NCBI GenBank assembly: GCA_002238565.1
Contig: MPMP01000040.1
Coordinates: 1 to 44,672 of the forward strand
Direction of reading: 5' to 3'
DNA from: Albidovulum sp. bin36
GTDB lineage: Bacteria; Pseudomonadota; Alphaproteobacteria; Rhodobacterales; Rhodobacteraceae
Length of the DNA: 44,672 nucleotides
Under the pieces are notes generated by a model. The model was not told the DNA's origin. It saw only the letters and a list, made by a program, of their open reading frames with translations, and ran no database searches. This document shows positions 24,239 to 34,000 of this stretch, piece after piece (positions within the stretch are counted from its first letter, which is position 1; every line of letters begins with the position of its first letter). The translations under genes and the position numbers were made by a program.

Positions 24239-26446
24239 ATGCCGCGTTTCCAAGACAAGATTAATCGTTCGCTTGCGCCGCCGCGGCGCAGGCAGGGAAG
24301 CGCGGAGCCCGTTTTCGGAATCGGCATGGCCGGCGCCGACGAGGTCGGAGCGGGCAATTGCGCAGTTCCGCAGTCACCGTCTTGGACGATTCGAAATGCG
24401 AGCGGAGCGCACCGTAATCGCCAACGCCGATATCCAAGCTTATTTAAAGGGAAATCCAGCCGATTTGCCGCAGCGGCCTGCGCCGCTGCCCTGGCGGCTT
24501 CGGGCGGCCCGTACCTCGCGTCGCCGGCGAACGCTTTCGAGTTCGGCGATGATTTATTCCAGGGAAGCCTGGATACGACGATTTCGCATGGAGTAACTTT
24601 CCGCCTCCAGAAGCCGAACGGCGAGCTCGCCGGGAAGGTCAATAGCAATGACGGCAATTTGAATTACGACGACGATAGCCTCGTAAGCAACACGTCCAAA
24701 TTCACTTCCGATCTCGACCTCAGCTTCGGAAATTTCGGTGCGTTCGTCCGGGCGACAGGGTACCTAGATTTCGAAAACAGGCTCGGTTTCAGGGATCGCA
24801 CGTCGTCGCACCCGGGAGTTACTACCGGCGTCGGCAGCGATCTCGAAATCCTGGACGCCTACGTTACCGCCTCGTTCGATTCAGACAGCGGCTACGTTGA
24901 TTTCCGGCTTGGCAAGCATGTGCTCAACTGGGGCGAAAGCACATTTATCCCGAACGGCATCAACGCCATCAACCCTTTCGACATCGGTAAGCTGAGGCTG
25001 CCGGGCGCGGAGCTCCGAGATGCGCTGCTTCCGGTTTCGATGATTTCGGCATCGTTTGCCCCTAACGATGTTCTTTCATTCGAGGGATTCTATCAACTGG
25101 ATTGGCAGAAAACCAGAATCGACCCCGTCGGAAGCTATTTCTCGACAACGGACTATGTGGGCGCCGGGGCGAGGAAGGCCGTAATTTCGAATATCCCGGG
25201 CGTATCCGACCGCGGGTTCGGATTCGGACCTCTGACGCCCGCTATTAATACCGACCTCGACAATTTCATGACAAGGCACCCTCAGTTAGGCGTCGTCAGT
25301 GCGCCGCAGCCTCGGCAGCCCGAGTTTGACCGGGACTTCGCTTCAGTGCGACGCGGCCCCGACAGCACTCCCCCCGATGCCGGCCAGTGGGGATTGGCGG
25401 TTCACTATCTGGCGGAAGATCTAAATGAAACCGATTTCGGATTTTATTTTATGAACTACCATAGCCGCCTCCCCGTAGTTAGCGGTGCAACGGGCGGTAT
25501 CGAAGGCATTCAGGCGGGTCTCGCCGCAGCGCAGGCCGTGGCAGCGCCCGGTTCCGCTACCAGCCAGGCCGCGGCGAGTTCCGCGACGATGGCTGCCCAG
25601 GGATTGGTTGCCGCCGGGTTGCTTGCTCCCGAGAATGTACCGAGTTTCATACAGAGAACCGCGACTGAAACCGTGAGCGGAATTGCGCAGGCCATGGCAA
25701 TTGATCGGTTCGCGAAGACCAGCCAGTACTTCATCGAGTATCCGGAAGACGTCAAGCTTTTCGGCTTGAGCTTCAATACCGTGCTCGGCACTTCCGGCTG
25801 GGCCCTGCAGGGCGAATACTCGCAGCGGCAAGGCGTGCCTCTGCAGCGGGCCGAACGGGCGGTTATCGGTGACGGGCTGACTCCGATCATTACGGCTTTA
25901 ACGCTTGCCAACCAAAACCCGGCCTTGCTGCCGGCCTACCTCCAGAGCTACAGGCCGGAGACGGTGAAGGGATACATCAGGCGGGACGTAAGCCAGTTTC
26001 AGCTTACTGCGACAAAAGTCTTCGGTCCCATGCTCGGCGCCGACGGCGTTGTCCTAGTGTCCGAGGCCGCGCTTATGCATGTCCACAATATGCCGGACAA
26101 GGCCGTTATGCCGCTGGAAAGCGCGGCCGGCGGGATTCTTTCACTGAGAGATGCCGACGCCGACATGAATTCCTGGGGGTATCGCATTGCCGCGCGGCTT
26201 GACTACCTCAACGCGATCGGCTCCGTCAACCTCCATCCCTATACGCAATTCCTGCACGATGTCCACGGCAACAGCCCCGCGCCAAGCGGGCCGTTCATCG
26301 AGGGACGGACCGGCTTCAACATCGGGATTCGCGCCGACTATCTAAGCAGCTGGCAAGCCGATGTCGGCGTAACTTTCTATGCCGGCGACGGCAATGATTT
26401 GAGCGACCGCGACTTCGCCTACGCCTCCGTGAAATATTCGTTCTAA
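24239..26446 (+). CDS. DUF1302 family outer-membrane-associated protein
   Basis: About 735 residues counting from ATG 24239. The recognisable protein starts with a signal-like segment RFAAAACAAALAASGG and an ANA|FEF cleavage site (around 24450-24540). It continues through DTTISHGVTFRL, LDLSFGNFGAFVRATGYLDF and LGKHVLNWGESTFIPNGIN, hallmarks of DUF1302 proteins, and ends in a beta-rich stretch closing with an aromatic residue (VKYSF), like outer-membrane barrels. The middle carries an alanine-rich insert (about 25520-25640). The start is uncertain: GTG 24188, ATG 24197 and ATG 24239 all leave roughly 80-100 residues before the signal segment, and no start codon lies close to it. The gene is followed at 11 bases by DUF1329; the two families usually occur together. 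Confidence 0.85.
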   Translation: MPRFQDKINRSLAPPRRRQGSAEPVFGIGMAGADEVGAGNCAVPQSPSWTIRNASGAHRNRQRRYPSLFKGKSSRFAAAACAAALAASGGPYLASPANAFEFGDDLFQGSLDTTISHGVTFRLQKPNGELAGKVNSNDGNLNYDDDSLVSNTSKFTSDLDLSFGNFGAFVRATGYLDFENRLGFRDRTSSHPGVTTGVGSDLEILDAYVTASFDSDSGYVDFRLGKHVLNWGESTFIPNGINAINPFDIGKLRLPGAELRDALLPVSMISASFAPNDVLSFEGFYQLDWQKTRIDPVGSYFSTTDYVGAGARKAVISNIPGVSDRGFGFGPLTPAINTDLDNFMTRHPQLGVVSAPQPRQPEFDRDFASVRRGPDSTPPDAGQWGLAVHYLAEDLNETDFGFYFMNYHSRLPVVSGATGGIEGIQAGLAAAQAVAAPGSATSQAAASSATMAAQGLVAAGLLAPENVPSFIQRTATETVSGIAQAMAIDRFAKTSQYFIEYPEDVKLFGLSFNTVLGTSGWALQGEYSQRQGVPLQRAERAVIGDGLTPIITALTLANQNPALLPAYLQSYRPETVKGYIRRDVSQFQLTATKVFGPMLGADGVVLVSEAALMHVHNMPDKAVMPLESAAGGILSLRDADADMNSWGYRIAARLDYLNAIGSVNLHPYTQFLHDVHGNSPAPSGPFIEGRTGFNIGIRADYLSSWQADVGVTFYAGDGNDLSDRDFAYASVKYSF

Positions 26447-26457
26447 GGGCAAAAGCT

Positions 26458-27837
26458 ATGAAAATTCCCGTGATAGACAAATCGTCGGCAATTCGATTCT
26501 GCGCGGCGCTGGCTTTCGGCTGCGCCATCGCCGGCAGCGCGTCGGCGGAATTATCGGCCGACCAGGTCGCGCGGCTCGGAAAGAATCTAACTCCGCTCGG
26601 AGGCGAGCGCGCAGGCAACGCCGCCGGCACTATTCCAAGCTGGGACGGCGGCATCACGAGGCCGCCGGCCGGCTACAGGGTCGGCGAACACCACCGCGAC
26701 CCCTTTGCCCGCGATCGGCCGCTATTCGTCATAGGCCCCTCCAACCTCGAAAAATATCGCAGCAGGCTTTCGGTCGGCCACCAGAAAATGCTGGAAACAT
26801 ATCCCAGCTTCCGAATGCCGGTCTATCCCACCCGACGCAGCGCATCCGTGCCGAAACGGATTTACGACGCAACTCGCCGAACGGCCGCCACCGCGCGCCT
26901 AGTCGACAGCGGCAACGGCGTAGGCAATGCCGTGATCGGGATTCCGTTTCCCATCCCAAGGAACGGCCTCGAAGTCATGTGGAACCACTTGCTGCGCTAC
27001 AGGGGCGAATCGGTGGCGTGCACCATAGGCCAAGCCGCGGTTACGCGCGGCGGCGACTACAGCCTGGTAAAGCAAAGCCTGGAGGTCGAGCTGCGCTATT
27101 CGCTTCCAAACATGACGGTCGAGAAACTCGGGAATACGATGATCCTGTACAAGCAAAAGACGATTGCGCCCGCGCGTCTCGCCGGCGGCATCGTGCTGGT
27201 GCACGAGACGATGAACCAGGTTCGCCAGCCGCGCAACGCATGGACCTACAACCCGGGACAGCGCCGAGTCCGGCGCGCGCCGAACATCGCCTACGATAAC
27301 CCGGGCACCACCTCGGACGGGCTGCGCACGGCCGACCAGCTTGATATGTTCAACGGAGCAGTGGACCGATACGACTGGAAGCTCGTGGGCAAGCGCGAAC
27401 TATACGTGCCCTACAATTCCTATAGGCTCCATAGCGGAAGGGTCTCATTCAGCGACATTCTAAAGCCGCTGCACGTCAACCCGAACTTGCTGCGCTACGA
27501 ACTGCACCGGGTCTGGGTCGTTGAAGCGACACTGAAGAGCGGCGCGTCGCACCTCTACAAAAGGAGAACGTTCTATGTCGACGAGGACTCCTGGCAAATT
27601 CTCGTCGTCGACATATACGACAATCGGAATCAGCTGTGGCGCGTGTCGGAAGGCCATGTCATCAATTACTACGAAAAGCCGCTAATGTGGCCGACGCTGG
27701 AAGTGCATACCGATCTGCAGGCCAGGCGCTACCTCGCGTACGGACTCGACAACGAATTCCCGATGTGCACTTGGGACAGGAAGCTGAAATCCCGCGACTT
27801 CACGCCGAACGCCATTCGCCGCGAAGGGCGGCGCTGA
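26458..27837 (+). CDS. DUF1329 family periplasmic/outer-membrane protein (LolA/LolB-like fold)
   Basis: A 459-residue exported protein with a signal peptide ending at ASA|EL (residue 30). Family marks are the early LTPLGGERAGNAAGTIPSWDGG and the later PYNSYRLHS, LNPNLLRYELHRVWVVEATLK (here HVNPNLL) and RRTFYVDEDSWQILVVDIYD segments. DUF1329 proteins are thought to have a lipoprotein-sorting-like fold and to work with DUF1302 partners on hydrophobic ligands; the biochemical role is not established. It follows the DUF1302 gene by 11 bases with AAGGG upstream. The stop is followed by a 263-base gap before the propeller gene. Confidence 0.9.
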   Translation: MKIPVIDKSSAIRFCAALAFGCAIAGSASAELSADQVARLGKNLTPLGGERAGNAAGTIPSWDGGITRPPAGYRVGEHHRDPFARDRPLFVIGPSNLEKYRSRLSVGHQKMLETYPSFRMPVYPTRRSASVPKRIYDATRRTAATARLVDSGNGVGNAVIGIPFPIPRNGLEVMWNHLLRYRGESVACTIGQAAVTRGGDYSLVKQSLEVELRYSLPNMTVEKLGNTMILYKQKTIAPARLAGGIVLVHETMNQVRQPRNAWTYNPGQRRVRRAPNIAYDNPGTTSDGLRTADQLDMFNGAVDRYDWKLVGKRELYVPYNSYRLHSGRVSFSDILKPLHVNPNLLRYELHRVWVVEATLKSGASHLYKRRTFYVDEDSWQILVVDIYDNRNQLWRVSEGHVINYYEKPLMWPTLEVHTDLQARRYLAYGLDNEFPMCTWDRKLKSRDFTPNAIRREGRR

Positions 27838-28100
27838 TGCCCGAGACGGCTAGCTAAGGCGGCGCCGAGAATTCAAGTGACCTCGATCTTCCGGGCGGCG
27901 ACCCGGCGCAAGGCGGTAAATCGACCGACAGCCGGAAGATGCGCGAGCATTCGCTCGCGACGATGACCCGGAATGCATGCAATGCGCCGAGTTTTAAAGC
28001 CTCGTCGCGTTTGCTCCGCATCCGCAAGCGGATTGCGCGAAGCGGAATAGCCCGGTGCTCGACCGCGGGGCCGCGCCCGTCCCGGCTTCGCAAGCTCTCG

Positions 28101-29060
28101 ATGCAAGCCTCCCGCGCTTTCCGATGGGCCGCGGCGGCGACTTTGCTGTCGCTCGCCCTGCCTGCAGAGACGGGAGCCGAAGATGCGGTCGCGGCGCCGC
28201 TCGCCGCCGAATCACTCCTGCTGGACGGCGCCGCGGCGGGGTCGCGCCTAGTCGTGGTCGGCGACCGCGGGCATATCCTGATTTCCTCCGACGGGGGCGA
28301 TAGCTGGACGCAGGCGCGAGTTCCTGTTCGCGTACTGCTGACCGCCGTCCATATGCGCGACGAGCAAACCGGCTGGGCGGTAGGGCACGACGCGGTGATT
28401 CTGCGCACGGGCGACGGCGGCGAATCCTGGTCGGTCGCGCACCGGGCTCCGGAAGAGGAGCTTCCGCTTCTCGATGTTTGGTTTCGCGACGAGAGATCGG
28501 GGTACGCGATCGGCGCCTACGGATACTTCCTTGCCACGGACGACGGCGGCGAAACCTGGTCGGCGCGTACGATCAGCGAGGACGACTTTCACTTGAATGC
28601 GCTGATACCGGCTGAAGGGACGACGCTCGACCCCCGGCGCATGTATATCGCCGCCGAGGCGGGAGTGGCCTACAAGTCCGTCGATGGCGGCGAATCCTGG
28701 CAAGAGCTTCCGTCCCCCTACGGCGGCTCGTGGTTCGGCGGACTTGCATTCGAGGACAACGAGGTGCTGCTGACGGGACTGAAGGGAAACTTGTTTCGCT
28801 CGGGGGACGGGGGCGAAACATGGACCAGAATCGACACCGGCACGCGCGCCACCTTGACCGGCGCAATACGCCTGCGCTCCGGCCTGATCCTTGTTACGGG
28901 GCTGGAAGGCACTTTGCTTGCCAGCTTGGACGGCGGCCGCAGCTTTTCGACACACCAGCTGCCGACGCGAAAGGGAATCTCGGCAGCCCTTCCGCTTGGC
29001 GACCGGAGCGTGCTGCTGGTCGGCGAGTTCGGCATCGAACGTTTTGCTCTCGATGAATGA
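28101..29060 (+). CDS. YCF48/BNR-repeat beta-propeller protein, exported
   Basis: A 319-residue protein with an N-terminal signal peptide (MQASRAFRWAAAATLLSLAL) and at least five propeller blades marked by SDGGDSW, GDGGESW, DDGGETW, VDGGESW and GDGGETW, the Asp-box/BNR pattern of YCF48-like proteins. I chose ATG 28101 because the signal peptide starts there; an upstream frame from 27939 adds an arginine-rich leader of 54 residues without the look of a secreted protein. No clear ribosome site precedes it. YCF48-like proteins next to DUF1302, DUF1329 and MMPL genes probably act as periplasmic scaffolds or chaperones for the transporter; that is inference from repeated co-occurrence. Confidence 0.88.
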   Translation: MQASRAFRWAAAATLLSLALPAETGAEDAVAAPLAAESLLLDGAAAGSRLVVVGDRGHILISSDGGDSWTQARVPVRVLLTAVHMRDEQTGWAVGHDAVILRTGDGGESWSVAHRAPEEELPLLDVWFRDERSGYAIGAYGYFLATDDGGETWSARTISEDDFHLNALIPAEGTTLDPRRMYIAAEAGVAYKSVDGGESWQELPSPYGGSWFGGLAFEDNEVLLTGLKGNLFRSGDGGETWTRIDTGTRATLTGAIRLRSGLILVTGLEGTLLASLDGGRSFSTHQLPTRKGISAALPLGDRSVLLVGEFGIERFALDE

Positions 29061-29138
29061 CGATTCAATGCAAGTCTCGCCTCCGGCAAGCCGATATTCC
29101 TCGGCGGGAGCGACGCCGGCGGCGCATTCGCCGGATCC

Positions 29139-31437
29139 ATGATCGCGGCCGTAGAAAAAATCCTGTTCGCGAGGCGCCGCTTGGTGCTTCTGGCATTCGC
29201 GCTCGCAACAGTCGCGATGGCATGGCTTGCGTCCGGTCTGCGGATAGATGCGGGCTTTACAAAGCTGGTGCCTGTAAAGCACGAATACATGGAGACGTTT
29301 CTCGAGTACCGGGAAGAGTTCGGCGGGGCGGACCGGGTGGTGATCGCGGTAATGGCGCGGGAGGGCGATATCTTCTCGCCCGAATTCTTTTCCGCGCTGA
29401 AGGAGGTTACGGACGCGACTTTCTTCTTGCCCGGCGTCGATCGAGCCCAGGTGTTTTCCATTCTCACGCCGAACGTTCGCTTCATTGAAGTCGTAGAGGA
29501 CGGAATGACCGCCGGAAACGTGATGCCGCCGGACTTCGAGCCTACCGACGCCGGCTTCGCGAGGGTGAGGGAGAATATCGTCAAGGCCGGCATAGTCGGC
29601 CGCCTGGTCGCGAACGATTTTTCAGGAGCCATCGTATCGGCCAAGCTTCAGGAATTCAGTCCCGTCACCGGCGAGCGGCTGGATTACTTCGAGGTGGCGG
29701 GCGATCTGGAGCGGATTCGCGGCGATTCCCTCGCCAAATTCGGGACGGAGGTGGACGTTCACATCGTAGGCTTCGCCAAGGTCGTGGGAGATATCGCGGA
29801 CGGCGCGATCAAGGTCGTCGCGTTCTTCGGCGTGACGTTCCTAATCACCGCGTTCTTCGTTTTTTTCTACACGAGGTCGATACGGCTGACGGCCCCGCCG
29901 ATACTGTGCTCCCTGATAGCCGTCGTATGGCAGCTTGGCGGGGTTACCGCGCTCGGCTTCGGCCTTGATCCGATGTCCATTCTTCTGCCTTTCCTGGTGT
30001 TCGCGATCGGCGTAAGCCACGGCGTGCAAATGGTGAGGTCGGTCCGCGCGGGGGCGGGGGGCCGCGCCCGGCGCGAGCGTGCGCCGCCTGCTGTTTCCGG
30101 GCGCGGTGGCGCTCGTTTCCGACTCCGTGGGATTCATCACGATCTCGCTGATCGAGGTTCAGGTCATAAGGGAGATCGCGATCACCGCCAGTCTCGGAAT
30201 CGCCGCGATCATTCTGACGAACCTCGTCTTGCTGCCGGTACTGCTGTCGTACTTCGACGCCGACGAAAAAGCGCGCCTCTCGGCGCTGGCGGGAGACCGC
30301 CGCCTTCGGCCGGCTTGGTCTCTCTTGGCGCGAGTCGCTCGCCGGGGCCCGGCGGCCGTCGTCATCGGCTGCGCGGCGCTGCTGCTCGCGGGCGGCGCGT
30401 ATCTTGCGCCGCAGGTCAGGGTAGGCGACGAGCACAGGGGCGTGCCGGAGCTCCGGGCCGAATCCGCGTACAATCTGGACTCGGCCGTGATTACAGAGAA
30501 TTTCGGAATCGGCGTCGATGTGCTGACGGTGATTTCAGAGACCGTCGCGGAGGGCTGCATCGAATACGACGTGATGCGCACTCTCGACGAATTCGAGTGG
30601 CACATGCTCAACGTCGACGGCGTTCAATCCGTAAGCGGGCTGGCGGGGGTCGCCCGAAACATCAACTCGAACTGGAACGAGGGCAGCCTTAAGTGGAAAA
30701 CTTTGCCGCGCAACAGCTATATGCTCGTTCAATCCGTATCCCCGGTTCCGACCAGCAGCGGCCTGCTCAACCAGGACTGCAGCGTCATGCCGGTGTCGAT
30801 ATTTACGGCCGACCACAGGGCCGAGACCATTGAGCGCGTCGTAGGCGCCGTCAAGGAATTCAATGCCTTGAATTCCGGCGAAAGGATCTCCTTCCGCCTC
30901 GCAGCCGGCAATATCGGAGTCATGGCGGCGACCAACGAGGAAGTCGAGGCGTCCCAATTTCCGATTCTCGCCTACGTCTACGCGGCGGTCATCGCCCTTT
31001 GCCTGATTTCCTTCCGCTCGGTGGGCGCGACATTGTGCATCATCGTGCCGCTGGCCGGCGTCTCCATCCTTGCCTACGCTCTAATGGTCCTGCTCGAGAT
31101 CGGCCTCAAGGTCTCGACCCTTCCGGTCGCGGCGCTGGGAGTCGGAATCGGCGTCGACTATGGAATCTATATATACGGAAGGCTGCGCGCTCACCTTGGA
31201 GAGGGTCTCGACTTCGCCGAAGCCTACGAAAGAACTCTCGCCACGACGGGAGCCGGAGTTGTTCTTACCGGCTTGACGCTCGCGGCGGGTGTCGCGACAT
31301 GGATCGCGGCGCCCCTCAAGTTCCAGGCCGACATGGGCACGGTGCTGACCTTCATGTTCCTTGTCAACATGATCGGCGCCGTGGTCCTGCTTCCGGCGCT
31401 CGGCGCGTGGCTGATCGGGTCGGGCAAGGCGAAATGA
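29139..31437 (+). pseudogene. MMPL/RND-family transporter, split by a frameshift
   Basis: The N-terminal half (29139 to about 30050) and the C-terminal half (to 31437) are in different frames but together give one RND permease of about 765 residues. The first half has a transmembrane start and ends in LPFLVFAIGVSHGVQMVRSVR. The second resumes with RRLLFPGAVALVSDSVGFIT and VIREIAITASLGIAAIILTNLVLLPVLLSY, then a second periplasmic loop and a second membrane bundle with ALGVGIGVDYGIYIYGR. The shift lies in the G-rich run at about 30050-30061, where one extra base (or two missing) is implied. Family members transport lipids and other hydrophobic compounds. Sequencing error, real inactivation or programmed shifting are all possible. 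Confidence 0.85.
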
Positions 31438-31646
31438 CGGCAGCCGCGAATTCCGGGCTAGCCTCCTGAATTCTTTCGCCGGGAAAGTTGACCGAAGCGC
31501 GGATTTCGCCTAGATGAACGGATACCGAGGCGCATGTCTTTGCATGCGGCTCGCAACCGGATTATCGCGAGCGTGCCGCGCGGAAATGCCTGGGCAAGGC
31601 AATTTCCCGGCATTGCCGCATCGGACCGAAACCAGGGAATAGAAGC

Positions 31647-33128
31647 ATGTTCGAAAATCTCTCCGGTCGCCTTTCCGGCGTCCTGGATAATCTGACCCGC
31701 CAGGGCGTTCTAACCGACGAGGATGTCTCCGCGGCGCTTCGAGAAGTAAGGCTGGCGCTGCTGGAAGCGGATGTCTCGCTTCCCGTGGTCAAGAGCTTCG
31801 TAAAGTCGGTTCAGCGCAAAGCGACCGGTCAGGCGGTCATGCGCTCCGTCGCGCCGGGCAACCAGGTGATAAAGATCGTCCACGACGAATTGATTTCGGT
31901 TCTAGCCGGAAGCGAAGGCGAAGACGGAAGCCTGAAGATCGCAAACCCGCCGGCGCCGGTTCTCATGGTCGGGCTGCAGGGATCGGGCAAGACCACGACG
32001 ACCGCTAAAGTTGCGAAGCGCCTCGCTGAATCGGATGGCAAGCGCGTTCTGATGGCTTCGCTTGATACCCGGCGACCGGCGGCCATGGAGCAGCTGGACG
32101 TGCTGGGCCGCCAGGCCGGCATAGAAACTCTGCCGATCATTCCGGGGCAAAGCGCCGTCCAGATCGCCAAGCGCGCGATGCAGCATTCCGCGCTAAACGG
32201 ATTCGACGTTTTCTTTCTCGATACCGCCGGGCGCCTGCATATCGACGAATTGATGATGGACGAGATTTTGGAAGTGAGGGACGCCGTGGCCCCCCGCGAG
32301 ACGCTTCTCGTCGTCGACGGCCTGACGGGGCAGGATGCCGTCAATGTCGCAAGCGAATTCGACGGCAAGGTCGGGATATCCGGCGTCGTGCTTACAAGAA
32401 TGGACGGCGACGGCAGAGGCGGCGCGGCGCTGAGCATGCGCGCCATTACCGGAAAGCCAATAAAATTCATCGGGACGGGCGAAAAGCTGGATGCTCTCGG
32501 CACGTTCGAACCGGAGCGCATCGCCGGTCGAATCCTGGGCATGGGGGACATCGTGTCCCTCGTCGAGAGAGCTGCCGCGACACTGGAGCAGGAGAAGAGC
32601 AAACGGATGATGCGGCGCATCCAGAAGGGCCAGTTCAACTTGAACGACTTCCGCGATCAGCTGGAAAACATCGAAAAAATGGGCGGCTTCGGCAACATTA
32701 CCTCGCTGATTCCCGGTATGGGCAAGGTCACGAAGGCGGCGGAAGAGTCCGCCATGGACAGTAATTTCGTTAAGCGGCAGATCGCGCTGATCAACTCCAT
32801 GACGCGCCAGGAAAGAGCGAATCCCAAGATTCTGCAGGCGAGCAGAAGGAAAAGAATTGCCGCGGGGGCCGGCCAGGAGGTCTCCGATCTCAACAAGCTG
32901 TTAAAGTCACACCGCGTGATGGCCGACGTGACCAAGAAAATCTCGAAAGGCGGATTCAAAGGCGCAATGGCATCCTTGCTGGGCAGGACGCCCGGCGCCG
33001 GAGAAATGGCGGCGATGAGCCAAGCGACGGACCCGGGCGGCGGAATGCACCAGGAACTGCAAAACCTGCGCGCGCTCGGAAATCAGGCGGGAAGTGTTCC
33101 GAAATTTCCTTTCGGCGGCCGCAGATAG
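31647..33128 (+). CDS. ffh: Signal recognition particle protein Ffh
   Basis: A 493-residue SRP GTPase that binds signal sequences of membrane proteins on the ribosome and pairs with FtsY. The N-terminal four-helix domain is followed by the G domain: G1 GLQGSGKTTT (109-118), DTRRPAAMEQL (140-150), G3 DTAGRLHID (192-200), G4 TRMDGDGRGG (250-259) and GTGEKLDALGTF. The M domain follows, ending in a methionine- and glycine-rich tail. Its length is normal. It stands alone; the rpsP-rimM-trmD genes that often follow ffh are not here, and a convergent gene lies 46 bases beyond its stop. The upstream 209 bases contain a CGCATG-6-CATGCG dyad at 31531-31548 of unknown role. Confidence 0.97.
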   Translation: MFENLSGRLSGVLDNLTRQGVLTDEDVSAALREVRLALLEADVSLPVVKSFVKSVQRKATGQAVMRSVAPGNQVIKIVHDELISVLAGSEGEDGSLKIANPPAPVLMVGLQGSGKTTTTAKVAKRLAESDGKRVLMASLDTRRPAAMEQLDVLGRQAGIETLPIIPGQSAVQIAKRAMQHSALNGFDVFFLDTAGRLHIDELMMDEILEVRDAVAPRETLLVVDGLTGQDAVNVASEFDGKVGISGVVLTRMDGDGRGGAALSMRAITGKPIKFIGTGEKLDALGTFEPERIAGRILGMGDIVSLVERAAATLEQEKSKRMMRRIQKGQFNLNDFRDQLENIEKMGGFGNITSLIPGMGKVTKAAEESAMDSNFVKRQIALINSMTRQERANPKILQASRRKRIAAGAGQEVSDLNKLLKSHRVMADVTKKISKGGFKGAMASLLGRTPGAGEMAAMSQATDPGGGMHQELQNLRALGNQAGSVPKFPFGGRR

Positions 33129-33174
33129 CTTCGCAGACCGACTTCCCTAGCAAGGCGGGAGGCCGCCGTGTGAT

Positions 33175-33711
33175 TCAGCCGCTCGAATCTTCGAGCAGAT
33201 CGCACTTGAAGAAAATTGAATTGACAGGAGTCCAAGACGCGACGGGAATGGAGCCGGCGGCGCGGACGACTGAAGCTCGCTTGAACCGAACAGCAAGGGG
33301 AAGGGCGCGGTCGGTTATTTCCCGCATTCGCTGCCGTTCCGTATCGGCGAAATTGCCGTAGGCCAGGCTAATGTGCGGATCGAACCGGCTGACTATCAAA
33401 TCCGGCTCCGCAAGTTTTTCGGCGCGACGGCGCAGACTGTCAAGAATCTCGGATGGTTCCGGAACCAGATAGAACGCCTTGAAAAAATCCGTTCCCGTTT
33501 CCGTCGCGGCCAGGGAAATTTCGAATTTCGGGAACTTTTCCAAATCGGATTTCAGCCGATCCTTCAAGTCTGCCGCGTCCAACGCGATTCCGCTTAGGAT
33601 CGTAACATGCGGTTCGAATCGAGGTCCGCCGCCGACCGAAGCGAGTCGGTCGATTAACCCGCGCAAAATTCCGAGTTCAGGCGCTTCCGGAATAAGCCAA
33701 ATGCAGTTCAT
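33175..33711 (-). CDS. 2H phosphoesterase (2'-5' RNA ligase / cyclic phosphodiesterase-like)
   Basis: A 178-residue protein with the two histidine motifs of the 2H superfamily: His35-Val-Thr37 in FEPHVTILSG and His113-Ile-Ser115 in DPHISLAYGN. Such enzymes hydrolyse 2',3'-cyclic phosphates or join/cleave 2'-5' RNA bonds; the spacing and short length resemble the plant-type cyclic phosphodiesterase (CPDase) branch. It converges on ffh and is followed upstream by mtaB in the same direction after a 289-base gap in which I see no gene. The natural substrate in bacteria is usually unknown. Confidence 0.85.
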   Translation of the reverse strand: MNCIWLIPEAPELGILRGLIDRLASVGGGPRFEPHVTILSGIALDAADLKDRLKSDLEKFPKFEISLAATETGTDFFKAFYLVPEPSEILDSLRRRAEKLAEPDLIVSRFDPHISLAYGNFADTERQRMREITDRALPLAVRFKRASVVRAAGSIPVASWTPVNSIFFKCDLLEDSSG

Positions 33712-34000
33712 TCACTTGGAATCCCCGTTTCGCCCGGCAATATTCGGACTTCCGCCAACCGGATCCTCCCCAAAGATCCCGTTTCTTGCGGTCTCGCATG
33801 CTATTCCGTCTTTCGCGGCTCTTTCCGAACGATGTTCCGGTCCTTGATATCCTAAAACGATCCCGGCGAGAGCAAAGAAATTTTCTTCGGCAAAATTGCC
33901 GAGAAAAACGCCCGCCTGAGCTCGCTTCGGAATTGCAGTTCGAACAATTCCGCCCGAGCCCGCCGACCGGCCTGGACTTCCCAATTCTCGCAGCCTGCGA

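Noticed and set aside
28248..29644. Minus-strand frames of over 300 codons opposite the YCF48 and RND genes
   Set aside because: Shadows of propeller repeats and transmembrane segments that are clear on the + strand.
31531..31548. CGCATG-6-CATGCG dyad upstream of ffh as a terminator for the RND operon
   Set aside because: No T-tract and a short stem; noted only as a possible binding site.
33154..33167. GGCGG-GAGG-CCGCC hairpin after ffh as a terminator
   Set aside because: The stem is only five pairs and no T-tract follows on either strand.
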